In this document: one piece after another, positions 24,697-33,728 of the stretch | Numbering within the stretch: the first letter of the stretch is position 1 | Layout of the letters: each line of letters opens with the position of its first letter | NCBI RefSeq assembly: GCF_025244725.1 | Contig: NZ_CP104203.1 | Coordinates: 3,162,001 to 3,226,000, forward strand | Origin: Chryseobacterium oranimense | GTDB lineage: Bacteria > Bacteroidota > Bacteroidia > Flavobacteriales > Weeksellaceae | Length of the DNA: 64,000 nt | Reading direction: 5' to 3' | Made by a program: the position numbers and the translations under genes | Notes under the pieces: generated by a model | Databases searched by the model: none | Seen by the model: only the letters and a program-made list of their open reading frames with translations | Told to the model about the DNA's origin: nothing

Positions 24697-25299
24697 ATGA
24701 AAAAATTGATCTTAATAGTACTCTTCTGTATTGGCCTGCATACTTCTGCACAAACCGGAAATCAGGTAAAAGAACTGTTCCTGAAAATAAAACAGGACGC
24801 AAAGATTGACCGGAACGATACAGCCGTTTACGATATCATGGATGAATTTTACAATAAAAATCTTCAGGCTGAAAATGATGAAATGACCCCGGAAACTATT
24901 CAGAGAATAGAGAAACTGGCATCCAATCCTGATACGAAGAATCTCCATATCCTATTACTTTTCCTGATGTATCAGCAACATATCAGCCGGACTTCTATGG
25001 TGGGTAAAGCTCCGGATACAGAGTTTCAAACTGAAGCCATGACAATTCTGGAGAATGAAAGCCGCGAAATTTATGGAAAGGTTCCTGCTATTATTTACGT
25101 GTATAAAGCAGAAGCCCTGGACGGAGCGAAAAAAAAGGAAGAGGCCAAAACCGTTTTAGATCAGGGATTAAAAGAATATCCCGATTCGGTTCCTTTAAAG
25201 GTATACCGATATCTCAACACAAAAGATGAGGTTTTAAAAAATGATCTTGTAAAGAATCACCCTAATCACTGGATGGTGCAGCAGTTTGGAATTAAATAG
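24697..25299 (+). CDS. Exported protein of unknown function
   Basis: A 200-aa protein with a signal peptide (MKKLILIVLFCIGLHTSAQ). The remainder is helical with one TPR-like helix pair near the C-terminus (AIIYVYKAEALDGAKKKEEA then LDQGLKEYPDSVPLKVY). I recognise no family. It is a single gene, convergent with the M1 peptidase, the two sharing a bidirectional terminator. Confidence 0.65.
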   Translation: MKKLILIVLFCIGLHTSAQTGNQVKELFLKIKQDAKIDRNDTAVYDIMDEFYNKNLQAENDEMTPETIQRIEKLASNPDTKNLHILLLFLMYQQHISRTSMVGKAPDTEFQTEAMTILENESREIYGKVPAIIYVYKAEALDGAKKKEEAKTVLDQGLKEYPDSVPLKVYRYLNTKDEVLKNDLVKNHPNHWMVQQFGIK

Positions 25300-25365
25300 T
25301 CAATGGTGAATAGTGAATTTGCTTCGCAAGTGAATAAGTGAATGCTCCAAATATATAGAAATAAT

Positions 25366-25398
25366 AATCCCACAGAGATTTTCTGTGGGATTGTTATT
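25366..25398. terminator. Bidirectional terminator
   Basis: AATCCCACAGA (25366-25376) pairs perfectly with TCTGTGGGATT (25382-25392). A GTTATTTTA tail follows on the plus strand and ATTATTTCTAT on the minus strand. It serves both the exported protein and the M1 peptidase. Confidence 0.7.
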
Positions 25399-25413
25399 TT
25401 ATGGTATGATCTA

Positions 25414-27252
25414 TTATTTTACTTCCACAACATTATCCTCAATATTGACATCCGCCATTCTCTGGCTAAAATCTATTCCTAAAACAGACAGCTGAGCTTT
25501 GGTGTAAGGAATTGTAAGTATATATTCCTTTTGTGTCCATGGCCAGTAAGGCATGGTTTTAAAATCTCCGTAGATATCCTTTTCCTTCCAGGTGTGAGTC
25601 ATATTCAAAGGTATCTGATAAGTTACTATCTTTTTATCTGCTGTCATTACATTGAAATCGATCGGCATCGGAACCTGTCCTTTATTGACCAAAGTGATAG
25701 TCGTAGATTTTGCTTCATACTTCACATCTTTGATTCCGTAATCAATAGTTTTTGTAGTGTTGATCCAGTAATTCTGGAACCATTTCAGATCCATTCCTGA
25801 AACTTTCTGAGCAATATGAAGAAAATCCCTGTCTGACGGGTGTTTCAAATGCCACTGGTCATAATACTGTTTTAAGGTTTCTGCAAGATTCTGCTCACCC
25901 ATAATGTATCCCAGCTGTACAAGGTATAATTCTCCTTTTACATAGGAAGCATAGGTATAAGAAGTCCCGTTGTCGTGGTGATCACCTAACCAAACGGCTG
26001 GTTCTTCAATTCCTTTTTTAACAAAATTCCTGTAAGCGCTCACCGTATTGGCAAAAGGATTCGGAAGCTCTTCAGGAAACAGCTGGTACATTACATAACC
26101 TTCCGCATAGCTGGTAAACCCTTCATCCATCCATGGACGTACCGATTCATTGGTTGCCAGCATCTGCTGATACCATGAATGGGCACCTTCGTGGGCCATT
26201 AAGCCCATTAAACCTTTTATATCTTTGGCCTCACCGAGGATCATGGTACACATCCCGTATTCCATGCCGCCGTCCCCACCCTGGATGAATGCATAGGTCG
26301 GATATACATATTTTCCGAAATGGCTGTTCATGATCTGGAAGTATTTGGTAACGTAAGGTTGGGCTTCTTCCCAAACTTTTGTTTTGTCATTATTCTGATA
26401 GACAAAGAATACTTTTGGTCCTTCCGGAACATCAAAGCTTTTTACGACGTAATCCCTGTCTGCACTCCATGCAAAATCCAGCATATTTTTCGCAGTCCAT
26501 CTCCAGGTTGCTTTTTTGCTTTTATCTGCCTTAATACTGGCTGCGGAATCATACCCTTTTACTTCTGCAGGGTTTTCAAGGATTCCTCCAGCTCCGATTA
26601 CATAGTCTTTGTTGATTTTAATGGTTACATCAAAATCCGAGAACGGCGCATGAAACTCTCTTCCGATATAATCGAATGTGGCCCAGCCGTCATAATCATA
26701 TTCTGCAATTTTAGGGTACCATTGCGTCATGGTCATATCCACTCCTTCCTTGTTGTTCCTTCCGCTTCGTCTGATCTGCTGAGGTATCACAGCATCCCAG
26801 TCCATGGTAAAGGTTGTTGTGGAATTAGGCTGAATAGGTTCTGCCAGGTACACTTTCATGATGGTTTCCTGGATCTCGAATTTCAGATCTTTCCCATTCT
26901 GTTTGATCCAATGGATATTCTGGGCACCTTCCTGGTCTTTCGGAATAGAAGCCAGCCTTGAAACTCCGTCTTTCTGTAATCTGGAATCTCCGTTTTTCCC
27001 CTGGCCGGCCACTCTCTGATCCATCATTGAATTAGGCTTAAAGGCATTCCAGTAAAGATGAAAATACACCACATTCAGCACATCCGGCGAGTTATTGGTA
27101 TATTCTAAAGTCTGGTTTCCCTGGTAGGTAAATTTTTCAGCATTAACATCAATGTCCATCTTGTATTTCGCAGCCTGCTGATAATAAGCTCCCTGCTGAG
27201 CCTGAAATTGTGAAATGATAAACGCAAAAAGGATTGCAGCCGATTTTCTCAT
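25414..27252 (-). CDS. Exported M1-family metallopeptidase
   Basis: A 612-aa zinc aminopeptidase-like enzyme with a signal peptide (MRKSAAILFAFIISQFQA). The M1 exopeptidase motif appears as GGMEYG and the zinc site as HEGAHSWYQQ, with the third ligand in MDEGFTSYAEGYV. The N-terminal beta domain contains the NQTLEYTNNSPD pattern common to M1 peptidases. It probably degrades peptides in the periplasm or at the surface. Monocistronic. No type IX sorting domain is obvious at the C-terminus. Confidence 0.93.
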   Translation of the reverse strand: MRKSAAILFAFIISQFQAQQGAYYQQAAKYKMDIDVNAEKFTYQGNQTLEYTNNSPDVLNVVYFHLYWNAFKPNSMMDQRVAGQGKNGDSRLQKDGVSRLASIPKDQEGAQNIHWIKQNGKDLKFEIQETIMKVYLAEPIQPNSTTTFTMDWDAVIPQQIRRSGRNNKEGVDMTMTQWYPKIAEYDYDGWATFDYIGREFHAPFSDFDVTIKINKDYVIGAGGILENPAEVKGYDSAASIKADKSKKATWRWTAKNMLDFAWSADRDYVVKSFDVPEGPKVFFVYQNNDKTKVWEEAQPYVTKYFQIMNSHFGKYVYPTYAFIQGGDGGMEYGMCTMILGEAKDIKGLMGLMAHEGAHSWYQQMLATNESVRPWMDEGFTSYAEGYVMYQLFPEELPNPFANTVSAYRNFVKKGIEEPAVWLGDHHDNGTSYTYASYVKGELYLVQLGYIMGEQNLAETLKQYYDQWHLKHPSDRDFLHIAQKVSGMDLKWFQNYWINTTKTIDYGIKDVKYEAKSTTITLVNKGQVPMPIDFNVMTADKKIVTYQIPLNMTHTWKEKDIYGDFKTMPYWPWTQKEYILTIPYTKAQLSVLGIDFSQRMADVNIEDNVVEVK

Positions 27253-27521
27253 TTAAAATTTATTTTTTTTAAAGGTAGGTAATTTATGTAAAACCCTCAA
27301 ATACGGAGGTATTTTAGGGCTTCTTGATCTGTTATGGATTAGATGAGGTTTTATTCTGAGGGTTAAGTTTGATCGTGCATATTTTATTTTTTTTAAACAT
27401 AAATGGCACAAATCATTTCACAATTTTAAACACTAATGATTTGTAAAAATATTTTCTGGAAAGCCTTGACGAGGCTCATTCGTGATGTTCGCAGAAAAAC
27501 ATTCGTGATATTTGTGTAAAA

Positions 27522-27992
27522 TTATAGATGGGTCAACATCTTCTTTATTAAAGTGATCTGTCCCAAATGATAGTAGCTATGCTCAATCATTCCGTCGATA
27601 TTTCTTCTATAGCTTCCGTATTTTTCATCTACAAAAGCCTCATCCAGTTTATTGTCCGGAATCTTTTCAACTAAGGTTGCAAATTTTTCAGCATCCGCCC
27701 ATAATTTATTTAAGAGCTTTTCCCATTGTTCAGCAGATTCAATAGGTGGAAAATCAAAACTGAACTTGTCTTTTATTTCGAGTTCGCCGCCTTCCAATAC
27801 ATTGATGATTCCCGCTATATAATAATGTATATGAAATGTAAGCATAGCGATGGTATTTAAAGAACCAACCCGTGTTGTTGCCTGCTCCCAGGTAATGTCC
27901 GAAAGCTGAGCTTTGAAATTGGTATTGGCAATCCATAAACCGTTAAGTATTACTTCTCTGAATCTTTTGGCTAATTGTGAAGGTGAGCTCAT
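27522..27992 (-). CDS. DinB-like (DUF1572-type) four-helix protein
   Basis: A 156-aa protein with the DinB/YfiT-like four-helix layout. The three metal-ligand histidines are visible in TFHIHYYIAG and EHSYYHLGQ. Family members are metal-dependent thiol transferases or proteins of unknown role, often stress-linked. Single gene. The preceding 269-bp gap contains short words resembling the flavobacterial dispersed phrase ATTCGTG but no ORF. Confidence 0.75.
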   Translation of the reverse strand: MSSPSQLAKRFREVILNGLWIANTNFKAQLSDITWEQATTRVGSLNTIAMLTFHIHYYIAGIINVLEGGELEIKDKFSFDFPPIESAEQWEKLLNKLWADAEKFATLVEKIPDNKLDEAFVDEKYGSYRRNIDGMIEHSYYHLGQITLIKKMLTHL

Positions 27993-28133
27993 TGTTTTAA
28001 TTTTGTTAAAGATAATTATTTTTTCTCTCGCTGATTTTTGGGGATAATGTAGATTTGTTTTGCCACGAATACACGAATTTTAATTGACATTCACATTATT
28101 ATTTGCATTCGTAACCAAAAAAAAATCCTTCAA

Positions 28134-28156
28134 AGTTTTAAAAACCTTAAAGGATT
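28134..28156 (-). terminator. Terminator of the DUF6909-like gene
   Basis: AATCCTT (28134-28140) pairs with AAGGATT (28150-28156), and on the minus strand the stem is followed by a T-rich stretch. It lies about 20 bp past the stop of the gene ending at 28177. Confidence 0.55.
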
Positions 28157-28176
28157 ATATTCTTAATAATTTAAAA

Positions 28177-29868
28177 TTATTTTTTGGTCGGAATTTCTTT
28201 CTTTCCGCTCTGTAAAATCTTTTCAAGGATTCTCAGAGTGATCAGATAGGTAGGTTTTACTCCTGTAAGTCCCAAACCTCCTGAAGAAAGCGTACTCCCT
28301 GTTTCCAAAGGATTATCCGAAGCATAATAGGCATACATCACGAACAGATCCGGTGAAATATGATGTCTGATCTTGGAAGCTACCTGAATTGCTTTCTGGT
28401 AGTGCGCGCCCTCCATTTCAAGACCAATAGCTTTCCAGGAAGTGTTCATGAAATAGGAAAGAATATCCCTGTTTTGAAGCGATGTTCCTAAAACAGTAAT
28501 CATAGGGCCTTCAAACGCTTTTAATTCATCATCTTTAAAGTCGTCAAGCTTCAAAGCGTTTTCAAATGGATAATTGTCTGCTGTTCCTTCAAAAATGTGG
28601 GAGGTAGGGATCATAATATCTCCTTTTCCTCCGGCAAGAATTCCTGCTTTTCCCATGATAGAGACAGATTTTACCTTCATCATATAAACTTCTCCCTTAT
28701 GTTCGTAAGGTCTCAGCAACTCATCCATTACTTCATAGGCCTGTTCTCCGAAAGCATAGTCGAAAACCATGATCACATCATCTCCGCCATATTTTATACC
28801 ACCGAACGGGGTATTTTTAAGGTTTGTTTTGCTTAAATCAATGATCTGAACATCAATATTACTTCCGCTCTTATCATTAATGTAGATCATCCCTTCTTCC
28901 AAAGCATATTTGGAAACTTTGTCGCGAAGTTCTTTTTTATCGGAAATTTCTCCGTAAAGTTTATAATCTACTTCTTTGTGGTCTTTTTTCTTTAAGGCGT
29001 CATTTCCATACAGCATATTCTTTACAGAATGCATGTTTGCGGAAATAATATGCAGAGGTCTCATATGAAGGTCGTTTTCAAATAAAACTTCTTTCACTTT
29101 GTTGGCCCATTTCTCACCAAAATAGTGATGCCCTACTCTTTCCTTTAATATCGCACTGAAATGAATTTCTCTTTCTCTCGTCTGCTTTGCATCTTCTAAA
29201 CTTACTTTTCCTAAGTTGTAGATGATCTTGAATAAGCGGTCGGGATTATTGTCATCCCCAAAAGAATTATAGGCGTTCAGGGTTTCTTCAAAGGTTCTTC
29301 CTATTAAAGAAGATAAATGAATAAGAGCAACTTCTTTTTCTTTTCTGCTGAATTTTTTTTCACCTTTTACTACTTCTTCGATAATTTTAAAGGCACGTGT
29401 AGGTTTCCAGTTTTCATCCTGAATGAAAGCCAGGTTCCTCACTTTATCGGCTTCTATAAACAAGAAGGTTAAGTGGGTAAGAATGTCATAAATTTCAGAA
29501 CGCCCCAAAAGAACTTCAATATTCATCTGGTGTTCGTCTATTCTGTAACAGTTTCTTCTTCTCTTTTTAGGTACAATGGGTTCGAAACTTCCTTTATCAA
29601 AACCCTCATCTGATGTAAGATGAATAAAAGCACATTCTTCAATTCCTTCCGGAAGCCTGTCTAAAACATACATCAAACCATCCAATTCCATTTTGTTAGG
29701 AATATTCATGGTACCATAAATCTCTGGATTGATCGTCTTTAACAAACTTCTGATACTTTCTCCAGAAACACCGGCAGGTTTAAAAAAACCTCTGTAAAAG
29801 AGGTGTCTCATAGAAATATACAATCTTTCAATTGCTTCCGTTGTTTCTCTAGCTCTAGAATTTGTCAT
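28177..29868 (-). CDS. DUF6909-like conserved protein
   Basis: A 563-aa cytoplasmic protein conserved in flavobacteria; I recall the family as DUF6909, without certainty. The start is set at the ATG at 29868 because the promoter box TATATTTG (minus strand, 29884-29891) would lie inside or too near any longer version (29907). There is no signal peptide or transmembrane segment. The C-terminal half (about 370-540) contains GEQAYEVMDELLRPYEHKGE and GLEMEGAHYQKAIQVASKIR, which may form a nucleoside-phosphorylase-like fold; this is speculative. Divergent from glnN. Confidence 0.7.
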   Translation of the reverse strand: MTNSRARETTEAIERLYISMRHLFYRGFFKPAGVSGESIRSLLKTINPEIYGTMNIPNKMELDGLMYVLDRLPEGIEECAFIHLTSDEGFDKGSFEPIVPKKRRRNCYRIDEHQMNIEVLLGRSEIYDILTHLTFLFIEADKVRNLAFIQDENWKPTRAFKIIEEVVKGEKKFSRKEKEVALIHLSSLIGRTFEETLNAYNSFGDDNNPDRLFKIIYNLGKVSLEDAKQTREREIHFSAILKERVGHHYFGEKWANKVKEVLFENDLHMRPLHIISANMHSVKNMLYGNDALKKKDHKEVDYKLYGEISDKKELRDKVSKYALEEGMIYINDKSGSNIDVQIIDLSKTNLKNTPFGGIKYGGDDVIMVFDYAFGEQAYEVMDELLRPYEHKGEVYMMKVKSVSIMGKAGILAGGKGDIMIPTSHIFEGTADNYPFENALKLDDFKDDELKAFEGPMITVLGTSLQNRDILSYFMNTSWKAIGLEMEGAHYQKAIQVASKIRHHISPDLFVMYAYYASDNPLETGSTLSSGGLGLTGVKPTYLITLRILEKILQSGKKEIPTKK

Positions 29869-29883
29869 AAAATAAATTTCACA

Positions 29884-29891
29884 CAAATATA
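29884..29891 (-). promoter_or_regulatory. Promoter box of the DUF6909-like gene
   Basis: The minus strand reads TATATTTG. It predicts a leader of only about 12 nt before the ATG at 29868. Confidence 0.5.
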
Positions 29892-29949
29892 CAAAATCTT
29901 CACTCAACTTATTTTAAGTATCTTTTAACAAGCAGTTTAAATTTGTATC

Positions 29950-30114
29950 TTTAAGAATTGTAAAACTTATTGTGTAAAATGTGTCCATGACAGTATTAAA
30001 GGGATATTTTTTCTGGCTTTACTAACTTAATACCCTTATCAAAAATTAAATCACTGTTTGATTTTTAAACAAAAACCAAATACACCCCTAAAAAAATTAG
30101 GGGTATTTTATTTT
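29950..30114 (+). ncRNA. Possible small RNA or cis element upstream of glnN
   Basis: A box TAAATTTG at 29938-29945 is followed about 140 nt later by a perfect hairpin ACCCCTAA/TTAGGGGT (30084-30091 with 30097-30104) and a T-rich tail ATTTTATTTT. The hairpin lies upstream of the glnN promoter box (30131-30138), so it cannot terminate glnN. It could end a short RNA of about 160 nt, or be an operator. No known RNA family was recognised. Confidence 0.3.
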
Positions 30115-30130
30115 CAATTCATTTTTTTTG

Positions 30131-30138
30131 TAAATTTG
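30131..30138 (+). promoter_or_regulatory. glnN promoter box
   Basis: TAAATTTG matches TAnnTTTG, about 22 bp before the glnN start codon. Confidence 0.55.
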
Positions 30139-30160
30139 CCCTGTAAAAATTAACCTTATT

Positions 30161-32356
30161 ATGTCAACTTTAAGATTCAAAGCGTTAGAAACTTTACCAT
30201 TTAAGGACTTCAGAAAAGATAATTCTATTGAAGTTCCTGGAAAACTGTCAGAATTATTCTGCCAGAATGTTTTCTCAGAAGAGACCATGAGAGAATATTT
30301 AACCAAAGAAGCATTCCAGTCTATTTTGGATGCGATGAAAAAAGGCACTAAAATCCAGAGACACATTGCAGACCAGGTAGCTGTTGCTATGAAAGACTGG
30401 GCAATGAGCAAAGGAGTAACTCACTATACTCACTGGTTCCAGCCATTAACAGGAACTACTGCAGAGAAGCACGACTCTTTCTTTACTCCTATTGAAGGAG
30501 GAAGAGCCATTGAAAGATTCAGCGGAAATTTACTGATCCAACAGGAGCCTGATGCTTCTTCTTTCCCGAACGGAGGAATCAGAAATACTTTCGAGGCAAG
30601 AGGTTATACAGCATGGGATCCTACATCTCCGGCTTTCATCATGGGAACTACTTTATGCATTCCTTCCATCTTCATTTCTTATACCGGAGAAACTTTAGAT
30701 TATAAAGCACCTCTTTTAAGAGCTTTGAATGCTGTAGATGAAGCTGCAACCAACGTTATGCAGTATTTTGACAAAAACGTAACGAAAGTAACCCCTACTC
30801 TGGGATGGGAGCAGGAATATTTCTTAGTTGACTCTGCATTATACCAATCCCGTCCGGACCTTGTTTTAACAGGTAAAACTTTATTGGGCCACTCTCCTGC
30901 GAAAGGACAACAATTAGACGATCACTATTTTGGTTCTATTCCTACCAGGGTAATGAACTTCATGAAAGAACTGGAGATCGAATGTATGAAATTGGGAATT
31001 CCTGTAACGACAAGACATAACGAAGTGGCGCCAAACCAGTTTGAGCTGGCTCCAATGTTTGAAGAAGTAAACGTTGCCGTAGACCACAACTCTCTGTTGA
31101 TGGACATCATGGCAAGAATTGCTCACAAACACCATTTCCATATTTTATTCCATGAAAAACCATTTGCAGGAGTAAACGGAAGCGGAAAGCACAATAACTG
31201 GTCTTTAGCGACTGATACGGGTGAAAACTTATTGAGCCCTGGAAAAAATCCTAAGAAAAACTTACAGTTCTTAACATTCTTTGTTAACACGATTAAAGCT
31301 GTATATGAATATGCTGACCTTTTAAGAGCAAGTATTGCATCGGCAAGCAACGACCACAGATTAGGTGCCAATGAAGCTCCTCCGGCAATTATCTCCGTAT
31401 TCATCGGAAGCCAGCTGTTCAGAGTACTGGAAGAGCTTGAAAAGGTAACGGAAGGAAAACTTTCTCCGGACGAAAAAACAGACCTTAAACTGAATGTAGT
31501 TGGAAAAATTCCTGAAATTTTGTTGGATAACACTGACAGAAACAGAACTTCTCCATTTGCATTTACAGGAAATAAATTTGAGATCAGAGCAGTAGGATCT
31601 TCTGCCAACTGTGCAGAATCTATGACTGTAATGAACACCATCGCTGCAAAACAGTTAAATGATTTCAAAAAAGAAGTTGATGCTTTAATTGAAACAGGTC
31701 TTAAGAAAGATGAAGCGATCTTCAATATATTGAGAGAATACATCAAACAGTGTAAAAATATCATGTTTGAAGGTGACGGATATTCAGACGACTGGGCAAA
31801 AGAAGCTAAAAAGAGAGGTTTGAATAACTTAAAAACCACTCCGGAAGCTCTTAAGCAGGAGATGGATAAAAAATTCCTTGATCTTTATGAAGAAATCGGA
31901 GTATTTACCCACAGAGAGGTTGAGGCAAGAAATGAAATCAAACTTGAAAAATATTCTACGGTTATTGATATTGAAGCAAGAGTATTAAGTGATATCGCAA
32001 GAAATCACATCATCCCTTCTGCTTTAAACTATCAGAACAGATTGATCGAGAATGTAAAAGGTCTTAAAGAAATATTCGGAGACAAAGAATTCAAAACATT
32101 AGCGAAAGAGCAAATGAGTCTGATCACTAACATTTCCGAAAATGTTTCGAAGATTAAATTAGGGGTAGAAGACCTTATTAAAGCAAGAGAAGCAGCGAAA
32201 GCTGTATCAGATAGTCAAAAGCAGGCAGAAACTTACTGTAACAAAGTAAAACCTTTATTCGATGGCATCAGAGAAGCTTCTGATGATCTTGAAATGATGG
32301 TTGATGATGAACTTTGGCCAATGACTAAATATAGAGAAATGTTATTTACAAAATAA
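30161..32356 (+). CDS. glnN: Glutamine synthetase type III
   Basis: ATP-dependent ligation of ammonia to glutamate in the cytoplasm, the main ammonia-assimilation step in Bacteroidota. At 731 aa it has the length of type III (GSIII) rather than type I enzymes. Visible blocks are PLTGTTAEKHDSFF, GWEQEYFLVD, NQFELAPMFEE, VNGSGKHNNWSLATDTGEN and RNRTSPFAFTGNKFEIRAVG, covering the catalytic metal and ATP site. It is monocistronic with its own promoter and terminator. The hairpin upstream may take part in nitrogen control. Confidence 0.96.
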   Translation: MSTLRFKALETLPFKDFRKDNSIEVPGKLSELFCQNVFSEETMREYLTKEAFQSILDAMKKGTKIQRHIADQVAVAMKDWAMSKGVTHYTHWFQPLTGTTAEKHDSFFTPIEGGRAIERFSGNLLIQQEPDASSFPNGGIRNTFEARGYTAWDPTSPAFIMGTTLCIPSIFISYTGETLDYKAPLLRALNAVDEAATNVMQYFDKNVTKVTPTLGWEQEYFLVDSALYQSRPDLVLTGKTLLGHSPAKGQQLDDHYFGSIPTRVMNFMKELEIECMKLGIPVTTRHNEVAPNQFELAPMFEEVNVAVDHNSLLMDIMARIAHKHHFHILFHEKPFAGVNGSGKHNNWSLATDTGENLLSPGKNPKKNLQFLTFFVNTIKAVYEYADLLRASIASASNDHRLGANEAPPAIISVFIGSQLFRVLEELEKVTEGKLSPDEKTDLKLNVVGKIPEILLDNTDRNRTSPFAFTGNKFEIRAVGSSANCAESMTVMNTIAAKQLNDFKKEVDALIETGLKKDEAIFNILREYIKQCKNIMFEGDGYSDDWAKEAKKRGLNNLKTTPEALKQEMDKKFLDLYEEIGVFTHREVEARNEIKLEKYSTVIDIEARVLSDIARNHIIPSALNYQNRLIENVKGLKEIFGDKEFKTLAKEQMSLITNISENVSKIKLGVEDLIKAREAAKAVSDSQKQAETYCNKVKPLFDGIREASDDLEMMVDDELWPMTKYREMLFTK

Positions 32357-32383
32357 CATCTGTAAAGTTCCATATTAGTTAAA

Positions 32384-32411
32384 CTCTCCGGTTTTCCGGA
32401 GAGTTTTTTTT
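32384..32411 (+). terminator. glnN terminator
   Basis: CTCTCCGG (32384-32391), loop TTTT, CCGGAGAG (32396-32403), then eight Ts. A classic strong Rho-independent terminator. Confidence 0.85.
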
Positions 32412-32483
32412 GGTTTATTAACAGCAGTGAAAAGTAGAGTTTTAAATCACGGGATCCCATTAATAAAGGAAAAACGATTTATT

Positions 32484-32558
32484 ATGTTAAAGAATCTTAA
32501 TAAAAAAAACCGCATACTCGCCAAAAATAGGCGGTTGCGGTTTGTTTTTCTTTAACAT
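32484..32558. repeat. Long nested inverted repeat
   Basis: Three nested pairings share one centre: ATGTTAAAGAA (32484-32494) with TTCTTTAACAT (32548-32558), AAACCGC (32507-32513) with GCGGTTT (32537-32543), and CGCC (32519-32522) with GGCG (32530-32533). All are exact. It could act as a terminator (a T-rich run follows the middle stem), a cruciform site or a dispersed element. Confidence 0.55.
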
Positions 32559-32635
32559 ACTTAAATAATATGTTAAAATGTGTTAAATAAAGAACCTGAC
32601 AATAATCATATCAGGGGTCTTTTGCTCGGAATTTC

Positions 32636-32643
32636 TACTTTTG
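32636..32643 (+). promoter_or_regulatory. Promoter box of NlpC/P60 gene
   Basis: TACTTTTG, about 50 bp before the ATG at 32695. Confidence 0.5.
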
Positions 32644-32694
32644 TAATGCTTTTGAAAAATAAATATTCCTTTTAACACGGATAATCAAATATAT

Positions 32695-33405
32695 ATGAAG
32701 AAAAGAGTTTTGTTTTATTTAGTTGCTTTAGTGTCTACAGTTTCAGTTCAATCATGTGCTACAAATTATGTAGTTTCACAACCAGCAACTTACACTAAAG
32801 AATACAAAACAGATGCCAAACTAGCTTCTATAGACAGCAAGAAAATGGAACAGGATAAGCAAAGACTTATTGATTCTTTTCTAGCAGAGAAGGCCGCATC
32901 TATCGCCAACGCGAAAAAAGCCATTAAAAATTCTGAGATTGCAAAGGCAGTCAAATACAATAAAACGATCGACAATATCCTTACAGAAGCTGAAACATAC
33001 CTTGGAACTCCATACAGATACGGAGGAATGACAAGAAGAGGTATTGATTGTTCAGCTTTCGTTCTTTCCGTATTCGGGGCAGCAGCAGGGCTTAGCTTAC
33101 CAAGAGTAGCAGCTTCTCAGGCTCAGGAGGGTGAAAGCATTGATAAAAGTGAACTTCAGAAGGGAGATTTGATTTTCTTTTCACACGGAAGAAGAATCTC
33201 TCACGTAGGTATCGTAGAAAGTGTTACTGAAGACGGTGAAATTAAATTCATCCACGCAGCAACTTCAAAAGGGGTAATGATCTCATCGCTGAATGATTCT
33301 TACTGGGGACCTAAGTTCAGGTTTGCAAAAAGAGTAATCAACGAGAACGGAGATGCTTATAACAATCTTGCATCTTCTACTCCATCCGCAGCGACAAGTT
33401 TTTAA
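32695..33405 (+). CDS. NlpC/P60 peptidoglycan hydrolase lipoprotein
   Basis: A 236-aa lipoprotein: the lipobox puts the lipidated cysteine at C21 (VQSCATN). A helical charged linker is followed by an NlpC/P60 domain with catalytic Cys119 in RRGIDCSAFVLSVF, His in ISHVGIVES and the polar third residue in FIHAATS. Such enzymes cut D-Glu-diaminopimelate bonds in the wall and often act in septum or cell-wall turnover. It has its own promoter and terminator. Confidence 0.93.
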   Translation: MKKRVLFYLVALVSTVSVQSCATNYVVSQPATYTKEYKTDAKLASIDSKKMEQDKQRLIDSFLAEKAASIANAKKAIKNSEIAKAVKYNKTIDNILTEAETYLGTPYRYGGMTRRGIDCSAFVLSVFGAAAGLSLPRVAASQAQEGESIDKSELQKGDLIFFSHGRRISHVGIVESVTEDGEIKFIHAATSKGVMISSLNDSYWGPKFRFAKRVINENGDAYNNLASSTPSAATSF

Positions 33406-33432
33406 TTTTAAATAATTGATTTAAATAATGAA

Positions 33433-33458
33433 GCCATCAGAAACCTGATGGCTTTTTT
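33433..33458 (+). terminator. Terminator of NlpC/P60 gene
   Basis: GCCATCAG (33433-33440) pairs with CTGATGGC (33445-33452) and is followed by six Ts. Confidence 0.8.
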
Positions 33459-33504
33459 ATTTTTAAACATGAATTGAATTTATATCATTGAAAGAATAAG
33501 TTTT

Positions 33505-33514
33505 GGCTAAAGCC
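33505..33514. repeat. REP-like palindrome, short copy
   Basis: GGCTAAAGCC, the core of the two longer copies at 33538 and 33639. Confidence 0.4.
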
Positions 33515-33537
33515 TTTTTGAGGTGCTATCATATGAA

Positions 33538-33565
33538 GGCGGGCTAAAGCCCGCCTCTATTGAAT
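33538..33565. repeat. REP-like palindrome, copy 1
   Basis: A perfect palindrome around AAA (GGCGGGCT/AGCCCGCC, 33538-33555) followed by the tail TCTATTGAAT. Nearly the same unit recurs at 33639-33666. Dispersed intergenic elements of this kind resemble REP sequences. Confidence 0.6.
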
Positions 33566-33638
33566 ATTCCAGGATAGGTTTCAGAGTGGTAAATCAATGA
33601 AACAAGTCTTTTTTCAGTCTACCAATATAAATGCAGAA

Positions 33639-33666
33639 GACGGACTAAAGCCCGCTTCTATTGAAT
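33639..33666. repeat. REP-like palindrome, copy 2
   Basis: GACGGACTAAAGCCCGCT followed by TCTATTGAAT. It differs from copy 1 by a few bases in the stem and keeps the 10-bp tail exactly. Confidence 0.6.
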
Positions 33667-33728
33667 TTAAATTATATAAGCAAAAGAGATTTCCCGTCCT
33701 CCATCATCTAACTTCTAATCTCTAGCTT

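Larger units (their letters stand above)
32357..32694 (+). other. Intergenic: terminator, long palindrome, promoter
   Basis: This 338-bp gap contains the glnN terminator, the long inverted repeat at 32484-32558, several TGTTAAA words, and the promoter box TACTTTTG (32636-32643) for the NlpC/P60 gene. No ORF is apparent. Confidence 0.6.
33406..33728. other. Intergenic with terminator and palindromic repeats
   Basis: A 323-bp gap. It holds the terminator of the NlpC/P60 gene, three copies of a GGCTAAAGCC-type palindrome, and no ORF. Confidence 0.6.

Noticed and set aside
26320..26961. 213-codon frame antisense to the M1 peptidase
   Set aside because: Opposite-strand shadow of a clear enzyme gene; its Cys/Phe-rich translation has no domain.
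27466..28110. ATTCGTG-rich words as a tandem repeat or CRISPR
   Set aside because: Words are few, irregularly spaced and without conserved repeat units.
31123..31839. 238-codon frame antisense to glnN
   Set aside because: It lies wholly inside a highly conserved enzyme gene and its translation is low-complexity Ser/Phe/Leu, as expected from the opposite strand.
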